Source: Clostridiales bacterium UBA1770
GTDB lineage: Bacteria > Bacillota > Clostridia > Oscillospirales > CAG-272
Assembly: GCA_002315325.1 (NCBI GenBank)
Contig: DCGU01000048.1
Span: 1 to 6,851 of the forward strand
Reading direction: 5' to 3'
DNA: 6,851 nucleotides
Shown: positions 1 to 5,841 of the stretch, piece by piece
How positions within the stretch are numbered: position 1 is the stretch's first letter
How the letters are laid out: every line of letters starts with the position of its first letter
Program-made: the position numbers and the translations under genes
The notes under the pieces: model-generated
The model's database searches: none
What the model was told of the DNA's origin: nothing
What the model saw: only the letters and a program-made list of their open reading frames with translations

Positions 1-43
1 CGTTTAAAATATTGACAAAGTCCCGATAAATACGGGATGCCAT
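1..43 (-). CDS. 5' end of a divergent gene (partial, product uncertain)
   Basis: Read on the minus strand, an ATG (43-41) opens a frame encoding MASRIYRDFVNILN before the window ends. It is supported by a GAGG Shine-Dalgarno site nine bases upstream and a consensus promoter further up. Fourteen residues cannot identify a family with confidence. The pattern Y-x-x-F-V-x-I-L followed by a codon starting with G resembles, from memory, the N-terminus of the UPF0597/CyuA-type cysteine desulfidase (serine dehydratase-like) family, in which a GCTEPIA motif would follow shortly. That is a guess. The gene runs away from the his operon and shares only the intergenic control region with it. A short inverted repeat (TCCCG/CGGGA, 21-37) lies inside its first codons. 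Confidence 0.55.
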   Translation of the reverse strand, partial: MASRIYRDFVNILN

Positions 44-52
44 AAAAGGATA

Positions 53-56
53 CCTC
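53..56 (-). promoter_or_regulatory. Ribosome binding site of the divergent gene
   Basis: On the minus strand this is GAGG, nine bases before the ATG at 43-41. It supports that ATG as a real translation start even though almost all of the gene is outside the window. Confidence 0.5.
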
Positions 57-78
57 GAATAATCGTTTTATTTACCTT

Positions 79-107
79 ATTATAAAATACTCTGCTTCCA
101 ATGTCAA
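79..107 (-). promoter_or_regulatory. Consensus sigma-A promoter of the divergent gene
   Basis: The minus strand reads TTGACA (107-102), a 17-base spacer, then TATAAT (84-79). Both hexamers match the housekeeping consensus exactly at the optimal spacing. Transcription should start near 72, leaving a leader of about 29 bases before the ATG at 43. The promoter points away from the his promoter; the two -35 boxes lie about 90 bp apart. Confidence 0.85.
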
Positions 108-131
108 GGAAATGAAGTGCTGTGCCGATAC

Positions 132-145
132 CGAACGCGAACGTG
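132..145. repeat. GC-rich CGAACG tandem, candidate upstream operator
   Basis: Two CGAACG hexamers stand in tandem (132-137, 138-143) in otherwise AT-rich intergenic DNA. The first eight bases, CGAACGCG, recur exactly at 265-272 beyond the his promoter. The stretch 135-148 has the broken symmetry AAC-n-CG-nn-CG-n-GTT typical of some repressor operators. Function is inferred from position and symmetry only. Confidence 0.3.
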
Positions 146-173
146 TTGACACTTTTTTGCCGCTTATAAAAGA

Positions 174-227
174 TATATAAAAAATTGTATTTTAGCTATT
201 GACAAATGGGGTGAAAAGTTGTACAAT
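174..227 (+). promoter_or_regulatory. his operon sigma-A promoter with UP-like element
   Basis: TTGACA (199-204) is followed by a 17-base spacer and TACAAT (222-227), five of six matches to the -10 consensus. The expected transcription start is about 233-236. Just upstream of the -35 box, 174-194 is almost purely A and T with an A-tract followed by T-rich sequence, like the UP element contacted by the RNA polymerase alpha subunit. This is the only strong plus-strand promoter seen and should drive yerC and all his genes. A second TTGACA at 146-151 has no good -10 at proper spacing. Confidence 0.85.
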
Positions 228-229
228 TT
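216..229. promoter_or_regulatory. Palindrome over the -10 box, candidate operator
   Basis: The octamer TTGTACAA (219-226) is a perfect palindrome, and two further A-T pairs flank it after one mismatched pair. It covers most of the -10 hexamer, so a dimeric repressor bound here would block RNA polymerase directly. The TrpR-family protein encoded next is the obvious candidate ligand, but nothing in the sequence proves the pairing. Confidence 0.35.
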
Positions 230-236
230 AGCGTAT

Positions 237-260
237 TAAAGTGATAAAGCGATAAAGTGA
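237..260 (+). repeat. Three tandem 8-bp repeats at the transcription start
   Basis: Three contiguous octamers are TAAAGTGA (237-244), TAAAGCGA (245-252) and TAAAGTGA (253-260). The first and third are identical and the middle differs by one base. The array begins within a few bases of the predicted transcription start and lies in the untranslated leader. It could be a multi-copy protein site, a transcript-start feature or a replication-slippage product. Confidence 0.6.
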
Positions 261-281
261 AAAACGAACGCGTTATTTTCA
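258..281 (+). promoter_or_regulatory. Inverted repeat / possible leader hairpin
   Basis: TGAAA at 258-262 can pair with TTTCA at 277-281, and AACG (263-266) with CGTT (271-274), leaving a two-base bulge and a four-base loop. Inside it sits the perfect palindrome AACGCGTT (267-274). It ends seven bases before the yerC Shine-Dalgarno site. There is no U-run after it, so it is not an intrinsic terminator. It may be a DNA operator or an RNA hairpin. Confidence 0.3.
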
Positions 282-287
282 ATATGC

Positions 288-293
288 GGAGGT
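288..293 (+). promoter_or_regulatory. Ribosome binding site of yerC
   Basis: GGAGGT is a strong Shine-Dalgarno sequence, but it ends 12 bases before the ATG at 306, longer than usual. No in-frame ATG, GTG or TTG lies closer, so 306 remains the best start. The long spacing may lower expression of the regulator. Confidence 0.7.
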
Positions 294-305
294 AAAGATA
301 CAGGT

Positions 306-590
306 ATGGATTGGCATAATGCATCGACAGATCAATTGTGTGAGGCGCTCTTGGCCCTGCAGACGCGGGAAGACGTCTATCAATTCTTGGACGATTTGTG
401 TACGATAAAGGAAGTTTTGGATATGTCGCAGCGGTTGTCCGTTGCCTTGCTGTTGGCCAAGAAGACCAGTTACCAGGCCATCAGCCAGCAGACCGGTGCC
501 AGCACTGCCACCATCAGCCGTGTTTCCAAATGTTACGAATACGGTGCCGGCGGCTATAAAATGATGATTGAACGTTTGGGAGATAAATAA
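306..590 (+). CDS. yerC: TrpR-family transcriptional regulator, YerC/YecD type; probable his operon repressor
   Basis: A 94-residue cytoplasmic DNA-binding protein of the TrpR superfamily, close to the roughly 100 residues usual for YerC/YecD proteins. Family landmarks are DDLCTI (29-34), the S-Q-R-L stretch (41-44), and a helix-turn-helix at about 55-78 containing TGASTATISRV, which places the recognition helix in the STATISRV segment. The C-terminal C-x-x-Y-G-x-x-x-Y pattern also matches Bacillus YerC as I remember it. It is the first gene of the operon, one base ahead of hisZ, so its product probably senses histidine supply and represses its own operon. YerC-type proteins have been proposed from comparative genomics as histidine-responsive repressors in Bacillota. 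Effector and operator are inferred here, not shown. Family assignment is secure; the role is likely. Confidence 0.9.
   Translation: MDWHNASTDQLCEALLALQTREDVYQFLDDLCTIKEVLDMSQRLSVALLLAKKTSYQAISQQTGASTATISRVSKCYEYGAGGYKMMIERLGDK
578..582 (+). promoter_or_regulatory. Ribosome binding site deciding the hisZ start
   Basis: GGGAG lies within the last yerC codons, nine bases before the ATG at 592. It favours that ATG over an in-frame TTG at 568, which would add eight residues overlapping yerC and has no comparable site. Confidence 0.6.
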
Positions 591-591
591 A

Positions 592-1686
592 ATGGATGAG
601 ACCCTGTTGAATTTTGCGGAAAAATGCACGTTCCGCCTGCGTTCCCTCTATCAAAAGTTCGGCTATCAGCCCTACAAGATGGGAAAGTTTGAAGAATACG
701 AATTGTACGTCCGTAACAAGGACTTTTTGGTCAGCGATCGTGTTATCGCCTTCAGTGATACCAACGGTAAAATGATGGCGCTCAAACCCGACGTCACGCT
801 TTCCATCATCAAAAACGGTGAGGACGTGCCCGGCGTCAAGCAAAAGGTCTATTACAGTGAAAACGTCTACCGCGTTTCCGAAAGCACGCATCATTTTAAG
901 GAAATTATGCAAAACGGCCTGGAGTGCATCGGCGACATCGACGTGTACGATATTTATGAAGCGATTTCGCTGGCAGCCGGCAGCCTGTCCGTTGTGACAA
1001 ATGACTTTTGCCTGGAAATCAGCAACCTGGACCTTGTCAAACAGGTCGTTACCGCGGTATGTGACGACGTTGCATTCGTGCAGCAGGTCATCGCCTGCAT
1101 TGCCGAGAAGAACTGCCACGATCTCAAAAAGGTATGTTTGTCCTTCGGCGTGAGCGATGCCGATGCCGAAAAGATTGCCTCCCTGATTACCACGTATGGC
1201 GAGCGCAACGGCGTGCTGCAGGCCCTGCGGGAAAAGTTTTCCTGCCCCCAAATCGACGCCTTGGCTGCATTGTCCGCCCTGTTGGACAACTCGCCCTACG
1301 CCGAAAAAATCAAGTTTGATTTTTCCGTTGTCAACGATATGAATTACTATAATGGATTCGTCTTCAAGGGGTTTGTCGACGGTGTCCCGCGCGGTGTTTT
1401 GGCCGGCGGCCAGTACGACAACCTGATGAAAAAGATGAATCGTACGTCCGGCGCTGTCGGGTTTGCCATTTACTTCGACCGGCTCGAGGATTTGTCGCGC
1501 GAGAACGCCAAGACCGACGTCGACCTGCTGTTGTTGTATGACGAAAACGTTGACGTGGCTACGCTGGCGCGAAAGGTGAATGCTTTGATTGCGCTGGGCA
1601 TGTCTGTCAGCGCGCAAAAGGCCGTACCGGAAAATCTGCGCTGTAAAGAAACGCTTGATTTAAGAGGGGAGGGGACGAAATGCTGA
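592..1686 (+). CDS. hisZ: ATP phosphoribosyltransferase regulatory subunit HisZ
   Basis: HisZ is a catalytically inactive paralogue of histidyl-tRNA synthetase. It joins short-form HisG in a hetero-octamer, activates it and carries histidine feedback control of pathway step 1. The 364-residue product shows the class II synthetase core: LKPDVTLSI (64-72), a degenerate motif-2 region around ENVYRVSES and QNGLECIG (90-114), the histidine-binding loop NYYNGFVF (251-258), GGQYDNL (272-278, where synthetases have GGRYD) and motif-3-like AVGFAIYFDRL (288-298). Residues after about 308 form only a short alpha/beta-like tail, so the full tRNA anticodon-binding domain is missing, as expected for HisZ. 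The ATG at 592 is chosen over the TTG at 568 because of its Shine-Dalgarno site. The stop overlaps hisG by 7 bp, and the final residues (RGEGTK) are encoded by the purine run that serves as the hisG ribosome site. Confidence 0.93.
   Translation: MDETLLNFAEKCTFRLRSLYQKFGYQPYKMGKFEEYELYVRNKDFLVSDRVIAFSDTNGKMMALKPDVTLSIIKNGEDVPGVKQKVYYSENVYRVSESTHHFKEIMQNGLECIGDIDVYDIYEAISLAAGSLSVVTNDFCLEISNLDLVKQVVTAVCDDVAFVQQVIACIAEKNCHDLKKVCLSFGVSDADAEKIASLITTYGERNGVLQALREKFSCPQIDALAALSALLDNSPYAEKIKFDFSVVNDMNYYNGFVFKGFVDGVPRGVLAGGQYDNLMKKMNRTSGAVGFAIYFDRLEDLSRENAKTDVDLLLLYDENVDVATLARKVNALIALGMSVSAQKAVPENLRCKETLDLRGEGTKC
1664..1674 (+). promoter_or_regulatory. Extended purine-rich ribosome binding site of hisG
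   Basis: GAGGGGAGGGG ends five bases before the hisG ATG at 1680. It is the longest purine Shine-Dalgarno stretch of any junction in the window and sits inside the last hisZ codons. It fits strong translation of hisG, which must be made in balance with HisZ. Confidence 0.65.
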
Positions 1687-2309
1687 ATATCGCATTGCCA
1701 AAGGGGCGCCTCGGTGAAAAGGTGTACGAAATGTTCGAGGCCGCCGGTTACGATTGTCCCGCCATCAAGGAAATCAACCGCAAACTGGTTTTTGAAAATG
1801 AGGAGAAAGGCATCCGTTTCTTCTGGGTCAAACCCAGTGACGTATCCATTTACGTCGAACGCGGCGCCGCCGATATCGGCGTGGCCGGCAAGGATATCCT
1901 TTTGGAATACAAACCCAACGTGTACGAACTGCTCGACCTGAATATCGGCAAATGCCGTATGTGCGTCGCCGCCAAAAAGGAATTTGACGACCGCGACGTC
2001 AGCGTGTTGAAAGTGGCCACCAAGTTTACTTCCATCGCATCGGACTATTACGCCAAACAGGGCCGGGATATCGATATTATCAAGCTTAACGGCTCCATCG
2101 AACTGGCACCCATTTTGGGCCTGTCCGACGTCATCGTCGATATCGTCGAGACCGGCAGCACGCTCAAGGAAAACAATCTGGAGGTCAAGGCAACGATTTT
2201 GCCTATCAGTGCCCGCCTCATTGCCAATAAGGTCAGCTTCAAGTTCAAAGGGAAACAAATTGAAAAAATCGCCGATGCGATGAAAGAACAGGTAAAAAAC
2301 GATGATTAA
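1680..2309 (+). CDS. hisG: ATP phosphoribosyltransferase catalytic subunit, short form (HisG-S)
   Basis: HisG catalyses the first committed step of histidine synthesis, joining ATP and PRPP into phosphoribosyl-ATP with release of pyrophosphate. At 209 residues it is the short form, lacking the C-terminal regulatory domain of long HisG, and so it depends on HisZ, which is encoded directly upstream. Visible motifs are LPKGRL at the N-terminus (6-11), RGAADIGVAGKD (61-72), KVATKF (111-116), NGSIELAP (137-144) and the family signature DVIVDIVETGSTLKENNL (150-167), whose ETGSTL loop binds the PRPP phosphate. The ATG has a strong purine ribosome site. The gene overlaps hisZ by 7 bp and hisD by 8 bp. 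Confidence 0.96.
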   Translation: MLNIALPKGRLGEKVYEMFEAAGYDCPAIKEINRKLVFENEEKGIRFFWVKPSDVSIYVERGAADIGVAGKDILLEYKPNVYELLDLNIGKCRMCVAAKKEFDDRDVSVLKVATKFTSIASDYYAKQGRDIDIIKLNGSIELAPILGLSDVIVDIVETGSTLKENNLEVKATILPISARLIANKVSFKFKGKQIEKIADAMKEQVKNDD

Positions 2310-3579
2310 GATATACAAATACGGTGAGGTTTCAAGTGACGAAATTTTCGCCCGTGTAAACCCCACTGCCAACGTGGCGGATATCGTTGCCGACATCATT
2401 GACAACGTCAAAAAGAACGGCGATAAAGCGCTGTTCGAATATTCCGAAAAGTTCGATAAGGCCAAACTCACGGCATTCGAAGTGACCGAGGCCGAAATCG
2501 ACGAGGCATTTGCAAGCGTCCCCGCCGAGTTTATCGAGATTTTGCGGGAGGCAGCCGAGAACATCCGCGCCTTCCACGAAAAACAAAAGCGCAACAGTTT
2601 TATCATCAATAAAGACGGTGTTGTCATGGGACAGAAGGTCATGCCGATTGAAAAGGTCGGTCTCTACGTGCCGGGCGGTACGGCTGCCTATCCCTCCACC
2701 GTGCTCATGGACTCCATTCCCGCCAAAATCGCCGGCTGCGAACAAATCGTGATGGTTTCCCCGCCCAAGGCCGACGGTAAAATCAACCCCGTCATCTTAA
2801 CGGCCGCCAAGATTGCCGGCGTGGACAAAATCTATAAGGTCGGCGGTGCGCAGGCCGTTGCTGCCCTGGCATACGGCACCGAAAGCATTCCCCAAGTGGA
2901 CAAAATCGTCGGTCCCGGCAACGCCTTCGTCGCCGAGGCCAAAAAGCAGGTGTTCGGCCGCGTATCCATCGATATGATTGCCGGCCCCAGCGAAATTCTG
3001 GTTGTCGCCGATGCTACCAACAGCCCGCGCGTCATTGCCGCGGATATGCTGTCTCAGGCCGAACACGATAAAAACGCCAGTGCCGTATTGGTCACCGACA
3101 GTGCCGATTTCGCCGCCAAAGTGGCACAGAGTTTGGAGGAACAGATCCCGCAGCTGCCCCGTGCCGAGATTGCCCGCGCTTCCATTGATAACAACGGTAA
3201 AATCATCGTGGCCGAGAACGATTTGTTAAAAGCCATCGAGATTGCCAACGAACTGGCCCCCGAGCACCTGGAACTTTGCGTGGATAACCCCTTCGATTAT
3301 TTGGATAAGGTGAAACACGCCGGCTCCATCTTTATGGGCAAGAATTGCCCCGAGGCACTGGGCGACTACTTCGCCGGTCCCAACCACACGCTGCCGACAA
3401 GCGGTACCGCCCGCTTCTCGTCACCCCTGTCGGTCGACGACTTCGTCAAAAAATCCCAGTACACCTATTTCTCCGCCGAGGCGCTGGAGAAGGTTGCCGA
3501 TAAGGTTGCCTATTTTGCCAACAAGGAGGGCCTGGACGGCCACGCCAAGAGCGCGACGGTCCGCTTTGAAGAGAAATGA
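2302..3579 (+). CDS. hisD: Histidinol dehydrogenase
   Basis: HisD carries out the last two steps, the NAD-dependent four-electron oxidation of L-histidinol through histidinal to L-histidine, as a zinc-dependent cytoplasmic dimer. The 425-residue length is typical. Conserved elements appear in order: VPGGTAAYPS (123-132), GGAQAVAALAYGT (181-193), VGPGN (203-207), AGPSE (227-231), SQAEHD (251-256) with zinc ligands Q252 and H255, catalytic APEHLEL (E321, H322), GDYFAGPNHTLPT with zinc ligand D355, and C-terminal H414 as the fourth ligand. Ligand roles are assigned by alignment in mind to the E. coli enzyme. The start overlaps the hisG stop by 8 bp with only a modest CAGGT-type site, so coupling to hisG translation is likely. 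Confidence 0.97.
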   Translation: MIKIYKYGEVSSDEIFARVNPTANVADIVADIIDNVKKNGDKALFEYSEKFDKAKLTAFEVTEAEIDEAFASVPAEFIEILREAAENIRAFHEKQKRNSFIINKDGVVMGQKVMPIEKVGLYVPGGTAAYPSTVLMDSIPAKIAGCEQIVMVSPPKADGKINPVILTAAKIAGVDKIYKVGGAQAVAALAYGTESIPQVDKIVGPGNAFVAEAKKQVFGRVSIDMIAGPSEILVVADATNSPRVIAADMLSQAEHDKNASAVLVTDSADFAAKVAQSLEEQIPQLPRAEIARASIDNNGKIIVAENDLLKAIEIANELAPEHLELCVDNPFDYLDKVKHAGSIFMGKNCPEALGDYFAGPNHTLPTSGTARFSSPLSVDDFVKKSQYTYFSAEALEKVADKVAYFANKEGLDGHAKSATVRFEEK

Positions 3580-4643
3580 GCCGCTTTTTTACCGATAGAT
3601 TATCGAGTTTGGTCCCTTACGTTCCCGGTGAGCAGCCGCAGGACAAAAAGTACGTCAAGCTCAACACCAACGAGTCGCCCTTTCCGCCCTCGCCCGGCGT
3701 GCTGAAGGCCGTGTCTGCCGAGGTGGAAAAGCTCCAACTGTATTCCGACCCGGAATGCGTCGCCCTGCGTGCCGAGATGGCCCGTGTGTACGACGTTGAC
3801 CCTGCATGGATTATTATGAATAACGGCTCCGACGAGACGCTCAATTTCGCATTCATGGCGTTCGCCGATGAAAAGAGCCCCCTGATTTTCCCGGATATCA
3901 CTTACGGTTTTTATCCCGTTTTTGCCGATATCAACCACATTCCTTATACGGAAGTACCCCTGACCGCCGATTTTTCCATAAACGTGCAGGATTATATCGG
4001 CGTTAACAAAACCGTGGTCATTGCCAACCCCAACGCCCCCACGGGTAAGTGCCTGCCGCTGTCGGATATCGAGGCCATCGTCAAATCCAATCCGAACAAC
4101 GTCGTGATTGTCGACGAGGCGTATATCGATTTCGGCGGTGAGAGCGCCGTGCCGCTGGTGAAAAAGTACGACAACCTGTTCGTCACGGGCACCTTCTCCA
4201 AATCCCGTTCCATGGCGGGCGTTCGTTTGGGCTTCGGCATCGCCAACCCCGCATTGATTGCCGACGTCAATACCGTTAAATATTCCACCAATCCCTACAA
4301 CGTGGACAGACTTACCTGCGCCGCCGGCGCTGCCGCCCTGCAGGAACAGGCCTATTACACCGCCAACTGTAAAATCATTATGGAAAATCGCACGTGGACG
4401 GTGCAGGCGCTGGAAAAACTGGGCTTTGAGGTCATCCCGTCCAAGGCCAATTTCGTTTTTGCCAAATCCCGGGATATCGATGGGGAGTCGCTGTATCTGG
4501 CACTCAAAGCCAAGGGCGTCCTCGTCCGCCACTTTACCAAGGAACGCATCAAAGAGTATAACCGTATTACCATCGGCACCATGGAACAAATGCAGTTCCT
4601 GATGGACAAAATCGCCGAGATTAAAGGAGAAATGCGCAAATGA
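3576..4643 (+). CDS. hisC: Histidinol-phosphate aminotransferase
   Basis: HisC is a fold-type I PLP enzyme that transfers an amino group from glutamate to imidazole-acetol phosphate, giving histidinol phosphate (step 7). The 355-residue product has the usual landmarks: LNTNESPFPPSP (29-40), NGSDE (83-87) in the cofactor phosphate region, NPNAPTG (151-157), VDEAYIDF (179-186) with the PLP-ring aspartate D180, the Schiff-base lysine K209 in TFSKSRSMAGVRLGF, and a substrate carboxylate/phosphate arginine in YNRITIGT (R330). It shares ATGA with the hisD stop. Only a weak GAAGAGA stretch precedes the ATG, so translation probably depends on ribosomes terminating on hisD. Some HisC proteins also act on aromatic amino acids, but the context fixes the main role. 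Confidence 0.95.
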   Translation: MSRFFTDRLSSLVPYVPGEQPQDKKYVKLNTNESPFPPSPGVLKAVSAEVEKLQLYSDPECVALRAEMARVYDVDPAWIIMNNGSDETLNFAFMAFADEKSPLIFPDITYGFYPVFADINHIPYTEVPLTADFSINVQDYIGVNKTVVIANPNAPTGKCLPLSDIEAIVKSNPNNVVIVDEAYIDFGGESAVPLVKKYDNLFVTGTFSKSRSMAGVRLGFGIANPALIADVNTVKYSTNPYNVDRLTCAAGAAALQEQAYYTANCKIIMENRTWTVQALEKLGFEVIPSKANFVFAKSRDIDGESLYLALKAKGVLVRHFTKERIKEYNRITIGTMEQMQFLMDKIAEIKGEMRK

Positions 4644-5227
4644 GAAATGCCGAATTGAAAAGAAAAACCGGAGAGACGGATATCGCCCTGTCGTTGGAAC
4701 TGGACGGACGGGGACTTTCGACCATTAACACCGGCTGCGGTTTTCTGGATCATATGTTAACGCTGTTTGCCAAGCACGGCAAATTCGATTTGACCGTCAA
4801 GTGCGTGGGCGACGTCAACGTGGATTATCACCACACGACGGAGGATATTGCCATCGCATTGGGGCAGGCCTTCAAACAGGCCCTTGGCGATAAGCGCGGC
4901 ATCGAACGCTACGCCGACACCTACCTCCCCATGGACGAAACGCTGGTGCTGTCCGCCGTGGATATTTCCGGCCGCAGCGTTTTGCGCTACAACGTGGAGA
5001 TTCCCGCACAGAAAGTGGGCGATTTCGATACCGAACTCTGCGAGGAATTCTGGCAGGGCTTTACCCGTGAGGCAGGTTTGGCACTCCATATCCGTTTGAT
5101 GGATGGTACCAACAGCCACCATATCATTGAGGGCGTCTTCAAATCCGTAGCCAGAACGCTGCGCCGCGCCGTCGCCGTCGACCCGGCCTTTGCCGATGAA
5201 ATTCCTTCCACGAAAGGTGTGCTTTAA
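4640..5227 (+). CDS. hisB: Imidazoleglycerol-phosphate dehydratase (monofunctional)
   Basis: HisB removes water from imidazole-glycerol phosphate to form imidazole-acetol phosphate (step 6), using a dimanganese site in a 24-subunit assembly. At 195 residues it is the stand-alone dehydratase, without the fused N-terminal histidinol-phosphatase of enterobacterial HisB, so that phosphatase must be encoded elsewhere. Metal-binding signatures are FLDHM and KHG (H38, H46), DYHHTTEDIAIALG (H64, H65, E68, D69) and GTNSHHIIEGVFK (H160, H161, E164). It ends in the family's characteristic PSTKGVL. AAGGAGA nine bases before the ATG is a good ribosome site, and the ATGA overlap couples it to hisC. Confidence 0.97.
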   Translation: MRNAELKRKTGETDIALSLELDGRGLSTINTGCGFLDHMLTLFAKHGKFDLTVKCVGDVNVDYHHTTEDIAIALGQAFKQALGDKRGIERYADTYLPMDETLVLSAVDISGRSVLRYNVEIPAQKVGDFDTELCEEFWQGFTREAGLALHIRLMDGTNSHHIIEGVFKSVARTLRRAVAVDPAFADEIPSTKGVL

Positions 5228-5841
5228 TGATTGCTATCGTTGATTACGGCGTCGGCAATCTCTTCTCCCTTTGCTCCTCGCTCAAAATGATCGGTGCCGA
5301 TGCGGTCGTCACGGGTGACGCCGACGTGATTCGTGCAGCTGATAAAATCATTTTACCGGGCGTCGGCGCTTTCGGCGATGCCGCCGATAAATTGCGCGCG
5401 ACGGGCCTGGACCGCGTCATTATCGAACAGGCCCAAAAGGGAAAAGACCTTATGGGCATATGCCTCGGTATGCAGATGCTGTTCGAAAAGAGTTTCGAGT
5501 ACGGCGAACACGCAGGGCTCGGATTGCTCAGGGGGGAGATCGTCGGCATGGAGGGTAAAATCCCCGCCGACCTAAAAATACCGCATATCGGCTGGAATGC
5601 TTTGCATTTTCACAAAAAAAGCCATCTTTTGCGTGACGTGCGGGAAGGGGACTGCGTCTATTTCGTGCATTCCTTCTTTGCACAGGGGTGTGAAGAATCC
5701 CTGGTTGCCACGGCCGAGTACGGCCGTGAAATCACAGCCATGGTGCAAAAGGACAACGTTATGGGCTGCCAGTTCCACCCGGAAAAGAGCGGCGCCGTCG
5801 GCCTGTCCATTTTAAAAGCGTTTTGTGAGGGCAAAAAATGA
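5227..5841 (+). CDS. hisH: Imidazole glycerol phosphate synthase, glutaminase subunit HisH
   Basis: HisH is a class I glutamine amidotransferase that hydrolyses glutamine and passes ammonia through a tunnel to HisF, with which it forms a heterodimer (step 5). The 204-residue protein starts IVDYGVGNL (4-12) and shows the oxyanion strand LPGVGAFGD (43-51), the nucleophile elbow GICLGMQ with C79, IPHIGWN (118-124), YFVHSF (145-150), and the remaining triad residues H184 and E186 in FHPEKSG. The start overlaps the hisB stop by one base (TAATG) and an AAAGGTG stretch precedes it. The heptameric A-run at 5612-5618 encodes a K-K pair and shows no frameshift. Confidence 0.96.
   Translation: MIAIVDYGVGNLFSLCSSLKMIGADAVVTGDADVIRAADKIILPGVGAFGDAADKLRATGLDRVIIEQAQKGKDLMGICLGMQMLFEKSFEYGEHAGLGLLRGEIVGMEGKIPADLKIPHIGWNALHFHKKSHLLRDVREGDCVYFVHSFFAQGCEESLVATAEYGREITAMVQKDNVMGCQFHPEKSGAVGLSILKAFCEGKK

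Noticed and set aside
21..37. Inverted repeat TCCCG/CGGGA as a terminator
   Set aside because: The stem is only five pairs, has no U-run and lies within the first codons of the divergent gene.
146..180. Second plus-strand promoter starting with TTGACA at 146-151
   Set aside because: The best -10-like hexamers (TATAAA at 165-170, TATATA at 174-179) are at spacings of 13 and 22 bp, outside the working range; the 17-bp-spaced hexamer is a poor match.
241..295. Small leader open frames starting GTG at 241 and 257
   Set aside because: They are 4 and 12 codons, lack ribosome sites and contain no histidine codons, so they do not look like an attenuator leader peptide.
568..591. TTG at 568 as an alternative hisZ start, adding eight residues
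   Set aside because: It overlaps yerC, lacks a clear ribosome site at good spacing, and the ATG at 592 has GGGAG nine bases upstream and gives a normal HisZ N-terminus.
1868..1881. Perfect 14-bp palindrome CGCCGATATCGGCG inside hisG
   Set aside because: It encodes the conserved A-A-D-I-G-V stretch with this genome's favoured codons; it is internal to a gene and no partner site is evident, so chance is the simplest explanation.
514..2642. Long open frames on the minus strand (about 370-390 codons) opposite hisZ, hisG and hisD, and a similar one opposite hisC (3600-4589)
   Set aside because: They lie wholly antisense to conserved his genes, have no recognisable motifs or operon-like spacing, and are explained by codon bias of the real genes.
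5612..5618. Run of seven A in hisH as a possible sequencing or programmed frameshift
   Set aside because: The reading frame continues with all catalytic residues and the length is normal; the frame register does not allow efficient tandem slippage.
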